From an uncultured Pseudomonadota bacterium (GTDB lineage: Bacteria; Pseudomonadota; Alphaproteobacteria; Rs-D84): 36,384 nt of DNA. The notes below the pieces were generated by a model. The model was given only the letters and a program-made list of their open reading frames with translations. It searched no databases and was not told the origin of the DNA. The position numbers and the translations under genes were made by a program. Location of the stretch: the NCBI GenBank assembly GCA_902787665.1, contig CADAHF010000005.1:1-36384 (forward strand). Reading direction: 5' to 3'. Every line of letters begins with the position of its first letter. The stretch's first letter is position 1. Below are positions 25,501 through 31,831 of the stretch, in pieces.

Positions 25501-25583
25501 GCGTCGCCGACAGTATCTGCGTGCGCGCCGTATATCCCAACGAACGCAAGGCACACAGCTAAAATCAGCCCAAACTTTTTCAT
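22554..25583 (-). CDS. Large exported Cys-rich protein with basic Thr/Arg segment
   Basis: A 1009-aa protein of unknown function. The signal peptide spans residues 1-22 (ending GAHA/DTVG). Residues 30-160 are low complexity, rich in Thr, Arg, Ser and Val (TTTRQKT-like and RTVTQKTTTRT-like runs), strongly basic and probably disordered. From about residue 165 a Cys-rich helical region starts (CKTVFFDCMDEFCANK, RCACSS), with a predicted coiled coil (IKKQLDKVEDKMLDFNQRL). Further CxxxC pairs recur to about residue 760 (CDDVIKSC, CRQIGQACIIQLC, CVYDICADKC). The C-terminal part has spaced Cys modules (CPVGYQ, CVCCNV) and a Trp-containing end (CVWQPDND, NPQQWMIKYQ). ATG 25583 gives the signal peptide. 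It heads a four-gene series and has its own promoter. Disulfide-rich cell-envelope protein by inference. Confidence 0.75.
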   Translation of the reverse strand: MKKFGLILAVCLAFVGIYGAHADTVGDATRAAIRRVSSNTPTTTSRQKTNESAVVTTPRGNTATVTQTTQNVRGRGTTTQNRTQNVTERTTGATSRNTGNVVSRAMVGSAASRTTTPTTRTVTQKTTTRTAKTIGKNPSSSRAISRAATTGAVTRDDILNRNYSKCKTVFFDCMDEFCANKDAQLKRCACSSRINEFDSIKKQLDKVEDKMLDFNQRLLTVNMEKEDAAALSVATEGETAYLSTKDNTDSKKTLDAIAKKLNTSFDTSNFNSDLNVLSWSLDMDAAFDNVDSLRGASTTTKTGTALYSAALPVCRQMAAEVCAESDISLAEGGYQALIEQDCNAVAKTYSAQTAQTRSKVLEGSALLDMSRLDIYQKRNSDDILTCKKKMLDMLTDSTVCGEDLGKCLDITGQYIDPSTGEVFLTPKLSNLETLLTRPSDGSTWTSTGKNSAFVTYLDSKKKFLEPATEHCQVIADDVWDAFVEDALAQIKLAQDKKLDDVRQSCTILTAQCLSEATESIKEFDSRALSTFGVTANKTANALCDDVIKSCTALLNTTNDDGDTWESGITGIQIATTYETLMQTCRQIGQACIIQLCKSTSGNFGLCENISTSVNRKTIINRDACWQDVVDCIKTVKVAENDKQLNDIITTHLGLSDATDATLNFYSVMYPGDPQIFTNDKANEESCKQIGTNLNCVYDICADKCTKNDDLTDDCIACRLAERIWGNCELEPTTDLETKFVATRSEIDGITYTEEQSEHNYIKKLADDQDQSLLYWFAVNTGTEQESKSCFDTSCPVGYQMTNGKCTKTTEMCTTNSLYYDAPSGQDRTTCNGNDRIFPTGSSSIVIPCVCCNVRDSGGNCCASGKSVSVTLDQPFNKQVDFCVKDGTNSLVITEPYQDIASPPRWHVLICDGGTVSMEMEGSDLTCHGTLVDVLIKAGNDGYKFYYSSPTSEEFVTNVIDTTVVNPKNETVSCVWQPDNDGTGTYGTWDGFSECQNPQQWMIKYQEQQP

Positions 25584-25596
25584 TCTCTGTGATTGG

Positions 25597-25624
25597 ATTT
25601 TAGCAAATTTAAATCGTCTAGCAA
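25597..25624 (-). promoter_or_regulatory. Promoter of the Cys-rich/lipoprotein series
   Basis: On the minus strand TTGCTA (25624-25619) and TAAAAT (25602-25597) are 16 bases apart, 4 and 5 matches to consensus. Transcription would begin close to the ATG at 25583, giving a leader of only a few bases. Confidence 0.5.
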
Positions 25625-25639
25625 GCACAAAATGAGAGT

Positions 25640-25660
25640 TTTATATATAAAATATATAAA
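25640..25660 (-). repeat. Perfect AT-only inverted repeat after the tRNA
   Basis: TTTATATAT and ATATATAAA form a 9-bp stem with a 3-base loop. It starts four bases past the encoded CCA of the tRNA. There is no T-run on the minus strand, so it is at best a weak terminator or a processing signal. Confidence 0.6.
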
Positions 25661-25664
25661 TTCT

Positions 25665-25749
25665 TGGTGCGACCAGGGGGACTTGAACCCCCAAGGATTT
25701 CTCCACAGCATCCTTAGTGCTGCGCGTATACCAATTCCGCCATGGTCGC
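25665..25749 (-). tRNA. tRNA-Leu, anticodon AAG
   Basis: An 85-base class II tRNA with encoded CCA. The acceptor stem GCGACCA pairs with TGGTCGC and the discriminator is A73, as in Leu tRNAs. The D-arm is GCG/CGC with an AATTGGTA-type loop. The anticodon stem CAGCA/TGCTG holds the loop CTAAGGA, so the anticodon is AAG (25715-25713), reading CUU. The long variable arm has a GGA/TCC stem. The T-arm is GGGGG/CCCCC with loop TTCAAGT. All stems are fully paired, arguing for a functional gene. A34 is unusual for bacterial Leu tRNAs, which normally carry GAG, UAG, CAG, UAA or CAA. Confidence 0.95.
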
Positions 25750-25821
25750 AAAACAATCCTTGTTGGGATTTGTTGCCAGTGGCTATTGTTGCAAGAAGTA
25801 TTTTATTTTTCAACCTTTTTG

Positions 25822-25830
25822 TGATAAAAT
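25822..25830 (+). promoter_or_regulatory. Possible extended -10 promoter of the OMP triad
   Basis: TGA followed by TAAAAT gives a TGnTAAAAT element with no clear -35. Transcription would start near 25837, with a G-rich ribosome binding site (GGGGGGA, ending near 25855) ahead of the ATG at 25864. Confidence 0.35.
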
Positions 25831-25863
25831 ATCATGGGTAATACATCGGGGGGGATACAGATT

Positions 25864-27294
25864 ATGAATTTACATAAGTATATTTGGTTAAATTGCTTAG
25901 TTTTGCTTGGTTTTACAGGTGTTGCGAATGCTGCAGGAACATATTATACGGGTGCGTCATATCAACCAGCACAATATCGTTACGGACAAAGCGGGTCTTA
26001 TGTGAATTCGGGGACGTATAATCGTGCGCCTTCTGGGGAAACGCCAAGTTATGTGTCTAGTGCGCGATATAACAATTATTCGCAATCAAATGCACAACAA
26101 AATTCACGCGTAGCAACGACAAAAACTAACCAAACGGTTTCATCGAAAAAAGGTTTCTTTGTAAATGGTGGTCTTTCACATGAATTTGGTATGTGGAAAA
26201 TTGATATGGTAAATACTGCAAACTCTGTGTTGAAATACAACAATTTGGAATGGAATGTGTTTGATTTAAATGCGGGCTATGTCTTTGATTTAGGCCGAAC
26301 AAAAATGCAAGTTGATGCCGGGTTTAAGTACGGTATGCAATGGGGCGAATCAAGTATGACCGATGACGATATTTCAAATGGTGGATATGGTGTACAGGAG
26401 TATACAAAAAGTAACGGTGATGTGATTGGTACCGTCATAGGACATGGTTTGTCAATTGGCACCAGTCAAGATGGCAATATGCTTGGTTTTAATGTTGGTT
26501 TGGGGTTAACGGATGTTTGGAAATGGGGTAATATCAAAATAACACCATCAATTGGGTATCGTTACTTCAAACATAAACTAGAAACAAAAGATAATTATGG
26601 TATGCTTATGGATACCGTTTTGGGTGGTTGTGATTCTTCGGGTGGGGAATCAATATGTGGGACGGTTTTGATGTTCTATACCAGTGCAAACGGCAGTTCC
26701 CCTAATGCTATTTTAGCGTCAAACGGTCGTGTTCAAATTCCAGGTGGTGAATTGTATGTTGGGGCTTCGGATACATATTATTTTGAACAGCTTGGAACAA
26801 GTCATTCATACGAAACAGAATGGTCGGGACCATATATTGCGTTGGATATGTTGTACGACATAAATCAAAACAACAGTATCAATGGTCGTATCGAACTTGG
26901 TTTTCCAGGTTATACATCAACCGGTGATCAACCATATCGTTGGGATTGGACCCATCCAAAAAGTGTTGAAGATTCCGCTGGTATGTTTTCTGCGTTTCAT
27001 TTGGGATTGGCGGCAAATTGGAAAACAGCGATTACAAACAGTGTCGCATTGTCATTGGGTGTAACATATGATTATTACACGGTCAGTGGTGCTGATACAG
27101 AAACGTATTTAAACGAAAAATATTATAATCAACTGGCAAATTTAGATTCTCGGACAGAACAAGAACAGTTGAAAATGAATTATTTGGATAGTTTAAGACA
27201 AGATTGTGGTGGGTGGGTGTGTAAATCAAGCAAAGAAATAGATTCTGTATACAAATCAATGGGCGTTCGGGCTGGAATTGATGTTCGATTCTGA
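25864..27294 (+). CDS. Predicted outer-membrane beta-barrel protein
   Basis: A 476-aa exported protein. The signal peptide covers residues 1-24 (ending GVANA/AGTYY). Residues 25-100 are a Tyr/Ser/Asn/Gln-rich, probably disordered linker. From about residue 100 the protein alternates aromatic-flanked strands with polar turns (FFVNGGLSHEF, VFDLNAGYVFDLG, MLGFNVGLGLTDVW, ITPSIGYRYFKHK, GPYIALDMLYDIN, INGRIELGF, VALSLGVTYDYYTV) and ends MGVRAGIDVRF with the terminal Phe typical of BAM substrates. Strand arrangement faintly recalls 10-stranded barrels such as omptins, but the omptin catalytic residues are not evident, so I give no enzyme call. ATG 25864 is preceded by a G-rich site; an in-frame ATG at 25834 would place extra polar residues before the signal peptide. 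First of three same-strand exported genes. Confidence 0.75.
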   Translation: MNLHKYIWLNCLVLLGFTGVANAAGTYYTGASYQPAQYRYGQSGSYVNSGTYNRAPSGETPSYVSSARYNNYSQSNAQQNSRVATTKTNQTVSSKKGFFVNGGLSHEFGMWKIDMVNTANSVLKYNNLEWNVFDLNAGYVFDLGRTKMQVDAGFKYGMQWGESSMTDDDISNGGYGVQEYTKSNGDVIGTVIGHGLSIGTSQDGNMLGFNVGLGLTDVWKWGNIKITPSIGYRYFKHKLETKDNYGMLMDTVLGGCDSSGGESICGTVLMFYTSANGSSPNAILASNGRVQIPGGELYVGASDTYYFEQLGTSHSYETEWSGPYIALDMLYDINQNNSINGRIELGFPGYTSTGDQPYRWDWTHPKSVEDSAGMFSAFHLGLAANWKTAITNSVALSLGVTYDYYTVSGADTETYLNEKYYNQLANLDSRTEQEQLKMNYLDSLRQDCGGWVCKSSKEIDSVYKSMGVRAGIDVRF

Positions 27295-27336
27295 TAATTG
27301 TTGCAGATAAAGTTTTTTAAGTTTAATATGTGCGAT

Positions 27337-27948
27337 ATGAAAAAATTGCTATTGTTTTTCTTGTTGACTGTTGGGAGTGGGGTGTATGCTGCCGAATTAA
27401 TCGGGTCGGCATATGTCAATATGACAAGTGATACATCATCTGCGGCTAAAACAATGGCGATAAATGATGCGCGCCGTCAGATACTTATTGATAAATTATC
27501 CCCGTATGCGATGACAGATCAGTTGGTGCCTGCTATCAAAGATGCAAAAAGTGCAGATTTGGTAAATTTAATTGCCGAAACTAAAATTGATAACGAAAAG
27601 ATTTCTGATACGGCATATTCGGCAAAAATTACGATGACTGTTGACAAGGTTGCATCGCGCACATGGATGGTTGAAAACGATATTCAAAATTGGTTAAATG
27701 ATGGTTCAAATACAGATGTGTTTGTTGCACAGATTATATTGGGTGATGATGCGATTACTGATTGGGCTGATTTTAACCGCATTATGCGTGCTGAACGCGT
27801 TGACTTTACGACAAAATATATTGTTGGAAAATCAGTGACAGTTGAATTACCGACATCATCGCGCGCATCAATAACCATTGCCTTGCGTGGGGCGGGGTGG
27901 CGAACTGCTGCATCGGCCGCAGATGAACTGATGCGTGTTTGGAAATAA
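27337..27948 (+). CDS. Exported protein, unknown, with FlgT_N/LPP20-like N-terminal region
   Basis: A 203-aa protein with a signal peptide (residues 1-19, ending GVYAA). The mature start, with an ATS-type strand then AINDARRQILIDKLSPYA, resembles the alpha/beta region at the start of LPP20 and FlgT-type periplasmic proteins (a helix of the form AxxxARRxAL). This is a weak motif resemblance only. The rest alternates strands and helices (SAKITMTVDKV, VFVAQIILGDD, ASITIALRGAGW) and has no Cys. Starting codon 27337 is best for the signal peptide; ATG 27328, three codons upstream, is an alternative, and neither has a strong ribosome binding site. It lies 42 bases after the OMP gene and 10 bases before the next, so it is probably co-transcribed. 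Confidence 0.6.
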   Translation: MKKLLLFFLLTVGSGVYAAELIGSAYVNMTSDTSSAAKTMAINDARRQILIDKLSPYAMTDQLVPAIKDAKSADLVNLIAETKIDNEKISDTAYSAKITMTVDKVASRTWMVENDIQNWLNDGSNTDVFVAQIILGDDAITDWADFNRIMRAERVDFTTKYIVGKSVTVELPTSSRASITIALRGAGWRTAASAADELMRVWK

Positions 27949-27958
27949 AAAGCGAAAC

Positions 27959-28822
27959 ATGAAAAAAGTATTTATCTATTTGTTTTTATTGTTTATTCCG
28001 TTTGTGGCAAATGCAGACGACAATCGTGAATTATTTTTGGATATTCGCCGCATTGGGCTTGATTTGTCCAAGACATCTGTTAAAAATGCTGCTGAATACC
28101 AAGATTCACCAATTCAGGCTTTGAAGGCAGATGACCAAGAGTTTATCCGTGGTGTTTGGGATACTGCATTACAATACAATGTTAATGATTTACATTGGGG
28201 CAACAGTTTGTTTATGGAATACGGTAAAACAACTCTTAAACCATATAACGGTGACAGAATTACCAATGAAAACGCTGATAAAATATTGTTGTCTTCGGAT
28301 TTGGCGTGGGCATGTTGGCACCTTGGTGATTTAAAGTTTGGACCATTGGCGCGTGCCGAATACCAAACAGAATTTGTCGCGTCGCATGGTGCACCGCGTA
28401 TGAATGTTGTGCGTGCAAATGCCGGGTTGTCTTTGTTCGATCATCCTATTATCAAAAGTTTGTATATAACAGGTTTATATGAATATGACTTTACATATCA
28501 TGATAATGTTGTGAATAAGGGCGCGGTTGAAGGTGGTTGGCGTCTTGAATATGCAATTCGTGATGGGGTAAAGGTATCTACGAATGGATATTATCGTGCA
28601 TATTTGACTTATTCTGCGTATGAGGCAACCGATTTAAGGCGCGATTTCAGTGCAGAATTGCGTATGGATACAAATTTATGGAATAATTTCACAATGGGAC
28701 CGTATGTCCAATATCGCCGGGCCAAGGCGCGTGGTGCCGATGTATACGGCAGTAACCTTATGATTGGCTTGTCGTTTAATTACATTGTTAAATATGATTT
28801 GTTGAATTATGATAAAGAATAA
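27959..28822 (+). CDS. Exported, probable outer-membrane barrel protein
   Basis: A 287-aa protein with a signal peptide (residues 1-18, ending VANA/DDNRE). The first third (LDIRRIGLDLSKTSV, helices) is followed by a series of amphipathic strands typical of a barrel (NSLFMEYGKTTL, LGDLKFGPLARAEY, VVRANAGLSLF, LYITGLYEYDFTYH, VEGGWRLEYAI, VSTNGYYRAYLTYS, FSAELRMDTNL, FTMGPYVQYRRA, LMIGLSFNYIVKYDL). It lacks a terminal Phe, ending DLLNYDKE. I do not recognise the family. It is the last gene of the 25864-28822 series and is followed by a terminator starting two bases after its stop codon. Confidence 0.65.
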   Translation: MKKVFIYLFLLFIPFVANADDNRELFLDIRRIGLDLSKTSVKNAAEYQDSPIQALKADDQEFIRGVWDTALQYNVNDLHWGNSLFMEYGKTTLKPYNGDRITNENADKILLSSDLAWACWHLGDLKFGPLARAEYQTEFVASHGAPRMNVVRANAGLSLFDHPIIKSLYITGLYEYDFTYHDNVVNKGAVEGGWRLEYAIRDGVKVSTNGYYRAYLTYSAYEATDLRRDFSAELRMDTNLWNNFTMGPYVQYRRAKARGADVYGSNLMIGLSFNYIVKYDLLNYDKE

Positions 28823-28823
28823 G

Positions 28824-28846
28824 AAACCGCCATTTTGGCGGTTTTT
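28824..28846. terminator. Bidirectional terminator between OMP triad and protease gene
   Basis: AAACCGCCA and TGGCGGTTT pair perfectly (9 bp) around TTT. Plus-strand Ts follow to 28846, and the minus-strand read-out is TTTCTTATTC. It overlaps the stop codon of the convergent protease gene. Confidence 0.88.
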
Positions 28847-30707
28847 AAAATGCTAATTTTGTTTTTGCAAATACATAGAATTCATTTTTACCGTATGGAT
28901 TATCAACAAATCCAGCAGTCATGAAATTCCAGTTTGCCATATATTCAATCGCCGGTGTGGACGCCATATCAATTTTGTAATCGTTATATGTGATTTTGCC
29001 AGCACTGTCACGACCAGATGCCAAATGTAATTGCATGTTACCGTTTACAATTGTGTCTGGCATACCGACCGACAAAGACCAATCGTTGCCACGAACACCG
29101 ATATATGCCGATGCAGTATAGATATTGGAAAATGACGAAATCACAGATTCGTTTGACGCTTGTGGTCGTGCAACACCAATTTGTGTATGACCAAACAATT
29201 CGATGCTGCCAAAACTGTATGATTTGTTTGTGCCAATATATGATGTTGTTGTGTCGCCATCGGTTGCCAAAAATCCAGATCCCAACAACATATCGTTACG
29301 ATAGAAACCAAATTCCATATCACCAAATTCGAACTTTGCACGTGTATTTTCGCCACGCATACGTTCAAATCCCAAACCACGATTTTGTGCGGATATATTG
29401 TCGGCAACACTTGTTTCAAAATCACGACCGTATTGATCGAAAAATGCCATTGTTGGTTTTGATGATTTGATATTATGTGCGATTGATGCAGATACACGCG
29501 CGGTTGCCAATGGTTGCGATATTGTATCTGAAATAGCGATTGTTTGTGCGCCAACAGGACGTGTCGCAGCTTCCAGGTCTAACATGCCATGCCCATATAT
29601 TTCATCAACACCGGCTTCGCCCAAATCGGCGGCGGTATCAAACAGAATTTGTGTAATTGTTTCCGATGGCAAATAATTCCATGCTTCACGAATTACAGCG
29701 ATTGCGGCGGAAACAACTGGGGCTGCAAACGATGTCCCGCGTTTGGTGCGACCATTTGACATTGATATTGTTCCGGGTGCAGTAATGCAATAGTTCTGTG
29801 TCACCCCGCAAGCATTACTGTATTCAGCCAATGCGCTGGTGTTGCTGTCCCATGCAACCACATTAACAAAGTGTCCGTTTAATTCTGGCATAACATTTGG
29901 CATTGCCGACAACATACCGCTTTGGATATTTGAATCATTGCCAGCCGCCCATACAAATATGGCGTCTTTTTGTGTTGCGGCATTTGAAATTGCATCAACA
30001 AAATTTTGGCTAGTTAATTTAACTAACTGATTGCGGTTTCTTATTGTATTTGCCGCTTGTGGTGTGTTCCAAGAATTGTTGTAAATGTTTGCGCCGTTTG
30101 TTTCTGCGACTATTGTGCCAATTTCATCATATGGCATAAAATCATTTGTGTTATACGCAATAGAATGATGTTCAATGGTGGCACCAGGGGCAACCGGGGT
30201 AATAGTGTCCATAACATATTCAGCATGTTTGGCAGATGTACCAAGTGCGGTATCAAATACAGCAATTTTTGTGCCGACACCAGTGTATCCACGTGCCAAA
30301 GAATAAGCTAACTGAATTTCGTCATATTGCGTTGCGTTGCGATCGTATTGGTTTGATGAAATAGTAGATTCTAATTGTGCAACAGATATGTCATTACCGA
30401 CATTGGCGCGCATAATAGATGTCGGCATGATTGAACGAGCATATGATTGTGCGCCGGCATCACTGCCACCAGATGACGATCCACCCGAATTGCCTCCTGC
30501 TAATGCAACCAATGCCGCCCCAGCAGCTGCAACCCCAGCACCAATCATCAAATATGTTGATGTATTTGTAGATGTGGACGCATATTGACAGCGGTCCGGA
30601 TGTTCTTGTTTATACTGTAATTTTGAACAATCGTCAGCAGCCAGCCCGTTGGTTGATATCAACGCGCCACATAAAATTCCGGTAAAGATTTTATTCAGAA
30701 GGCTCAC
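28845..30707 (-). CDS. Subtilisin-like (S8) surface protease, autotransporter-like
   Basis: A 620-aa protein. The signal peptide covers residues 1-23 (ending NGLA/ADDC). A second hydrophobic, Gly/Ala-rich segment (53-71) is followed by a Gly/Ser linker. The S8 domain (about 125-395) shows the catalytic Asp152 in AVFDTALG, the oxyanion Asn257 in WAAGND and Ser326 in the perfect GTSFAAP. The His box is degenerate: KHAEYVM with His161 instead of HGTxVA, followed by the usual VAPGATI. A C-terminal part of about 225 residues is beta-rich and ends VFAKTKLAF with a terminal Phe; it could be a small barrel. The start is GTG 30707, supported by an excellent AGAGGTGAG site. It has a strong promoter with a palindrome over the -10. 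Proteolytic activity is likely but not certain. Confidence 0.85.
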   Translation of the reverse strand: MSLLNKIFTGILCGALISTNGLAADDCSKLQYKQEHPDRCQYASTSTNTSTYLMIGAGVAAAGAALVALAGGNSGGSSSGGSDAGAQSYARSIMPTSIMRANVGNDISVAQLESTISSNQYDRNATQYDEIQLAYSLARGYTGVGTKIAVFDTALGTSAKHAEYVMDTITPVAPGATIEHHSIAYNTNDFMPYDEIGTIVAETNGANIYNNSWNTPQAANTIRNRNQLVKLTSQNFVDAISNAATQKDAIFVWAAGNDSNIQSGMLSAMPNVMPELNGHFVNVVAWDSNTSALAEYSNACGVTQNYCITAPGTISMSNGRTKRGTSFAAPVVSAAIAVIREAWNYLPSETITQILFDTAADLGEAGVDEIYGHGMLDLEAATRPVGAQTIAISDTISQPLATARVSASIAHNIKSSKPTMAFFDQYGRDFETSVADNISAQNRGLGFERMRGENTRAKFEFGDMEFGFYRNDMLLGSGFLATDGDTTTSYIGTNKSYSFGSIELFGHTQIGVARPQASNESVISSFSNIYTASAYIGVRGNDWSLSVGMPDTIVNGNMQLHLASGRDSAGKITYNDYKIDMASTPAIEYMANWNFMTAGFVDNPYGKNEFYVFAKTKLAF

Positions 30708-30722
30708 AACTCACCTCTTACA

Positions 30723-30738
30723 CACTATAATTATAGTG
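30723..30738 (-). promoter_or_regulatory. 16-bp perfect palindrome over the protease -10 box (candidate operator)
   Basis: CACTATAATTATAGTG is perfectly symmetric and covers the whole -10 hexamer of the S8 protease promoter. Its placement suits binding of a dimeric repressor; part of the symmetry comes from the AT-rich TATAAT itself, but the outer CACT/AGTG arms do not. Confidence 0.5.
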
Positions 30739-30757
30739 CAAAAAGTGTTTTTGTCAA
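30730..30757 (-). promoter_or_regulatory. Promoter of the S8 protease gene
   Basis: On the minus strand a perfect TTGACA (30757-30752) and a perfect TATAAT (30735-30730) are separated by 16 bases. Transcription would start around 30723, giving a leader of about 16 bases with the AGAGGTGAG ribosome binding site. Confidence 0.85.
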
Positions 30758-30804
30758 GTATATAGCGGTCTTTGTTAATATATGTAAAATATCGCATTTA
30801 TTAC

Positions 30805-30833
30805 TTGATTTCTGTGATTTTTTATCTTAATAT
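30805..30833 (+). promoter_or_regulatory. Promoter of rpsB-tsf
   Basis: TTGATT (30805-30810) and TAATAT (30828-30833) are 17 bases apart, each 4 of 6 to consensus. Transcription would start near 30840, producing a leader of about 108 bases before rpsB. Confidence 0.5.
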
Positions 30834-30840
30834 TGCGACA

Positions 30841-30947
30841 CGCTTACATAAGCGAAGAACACAACCATTGGGAATGTTTCTGTCCGGGATTCCGGTTTTG
30901 TATGTCCCTGATGGCGAGGATAACAACAGAAAACAAAGGATTATATC
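30841..30947 (+). promoter_or_regulatory. Structured 5' leader of rpsB, candidate S2 autoregulatory site
   Basis: The leader can form a hairpin CGCTT/AAGCG (30841-30854) and an internal CCGG-GATT-CCGG hairpin (30884-30895). A longer pairing joins TGTTTCTG (30875-30882) to CAGAAAACA (30927-30935, one bulged A), which reaches the first A of the AAAGGA ribosome binding site. rpsB leaders are known feedback targets of S2 in other bacteria; that this one works so is inference. No long ORF is hidden here. Confidence 0.45.
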
Positions 30948-31808
30948 ATGGCATTGCCAGTATTTACTATGAAACAGTTGATGGAAGCTGGTGTTCATTT
31001 TGGTCACCATACACGTCGCTGGAACCCGTTGATGACACCATATGTTTATGGGGTTAAAGATAAAATTCATATTATCAATTTGAACAAAACTGCACCGTTG
31101 TTACATCGTGCGTTGGTTGCATTGGAAGCAATCACTGCCGCCGGGGGCAAGGTTTTGTTTGTCGCAACCAAGCACCAGGCAAAAGATATTGTCAAAGATG
31201 CAGCGGAACGTTGCGGTCAATTTTATGTAAACAATCGTTGGTTGGGCGGTATGTTAACCAACTGGACAACCGTTTCACAAAGCATTCGTCGTCTGAAAAA
31301 GATGGAAGCCGACATTGAAAACGCTGACAAATTGGGTTTAACCAAGAAAGAAGTCGGTGTTATGACCAAAGAAGTCGCTAAATTACGTGAAGTTTTTGGT
31401 GGTATTTTGGAAATGCATGGCACACCACAAGCGATGGTTGTAATTGATGTTCCTCGCGAATTGAACGCGGTTCGTGAAGCAAAAACTTTGGATATTCCAA
31501 CAATTGCGGTTTGCGATACAAACGCTAACCCAGAAATGGTTGATTATCCAGTTCCGGGTAATGATGATGCCGCACGTGCATGCCAGCTGTATTGCGATTT
31601 GTTCGTAGATGCAATTTTGTCTGGTATTGAAAAACGTCTTGGTGGCGCAGCCGCTGCAAAGAAGGGCGATGTTGACGCATCCGCCGAAGCAGACGAATTC
31701 GAAGCAGATGTAAAAGATGCTGAAGCAAAGCAGAAAACCAAAACAATGGTTGCACGCGAAACTCGTCGCAGCAAATTGGCAGACAAGGCTGAAAAAGCAG
31801 ATAAATAA
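30948..31808 (+). CDS. rpsB: 30S ribosomal protein S2
   Basis: S2 is an essential small-subunit protein bound near the neck of the 30S particle. The 286-aa product starts with the family hallmark FTMKQLMEAGVHFGHHTRRWNP and continues with IHIINLNKTAPLL, VLFVATKHQAKDIV, NNRWLGGMLTNW, FGGILEMHGTPQAMVVIDV and VDYPVPGNDDAARA. The last 50 residues form an Ala/Lys/Asp/Glu-rich, charged extension (KKGDVDASAEADEFEADVKD, then EAKQKTKTMVARETRRSK), longer than in E. coli (241 aa) but common in alphaproteobacteria. AAAGGA precedes the ATG at good spacing. tsf follows 23 bases later. Confidence 0.98.
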   Translation: MALPVFTMKQLMEAGVHFGHHTRRWNPLMTPYVYGVKDKIHIINLNKTAPLLHRALVALEAITAAGGKVLFVATKHQAKDIVKDAAERCGQFYVNNRWLGGMLTNWTTVSQSIRRLKKMEADIENADKLGLTKKEVGVMTKEVAKLREVFGGILEMHGTPQAMVVIDVPRELNAVREAKTLDIPTIAVCDTNANPEMVDYPVPGNDDAARACQLYCDLFVDAILSGIEKRLGGAAAAKKGDVDASAEADEFEADVKDAEAKQKTKTMVARETRRSKLADKAEKADK

Positions 31809-31831
31809 TCAAAGGAATAATGGGGGATACA

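Noticed and set aside
25864-27294. Assignment of this barrel as an omptin protease
   Set aside because: The barrel pattern is only loosely similar, and the omptin catalytic Asp/His pair could not be located.
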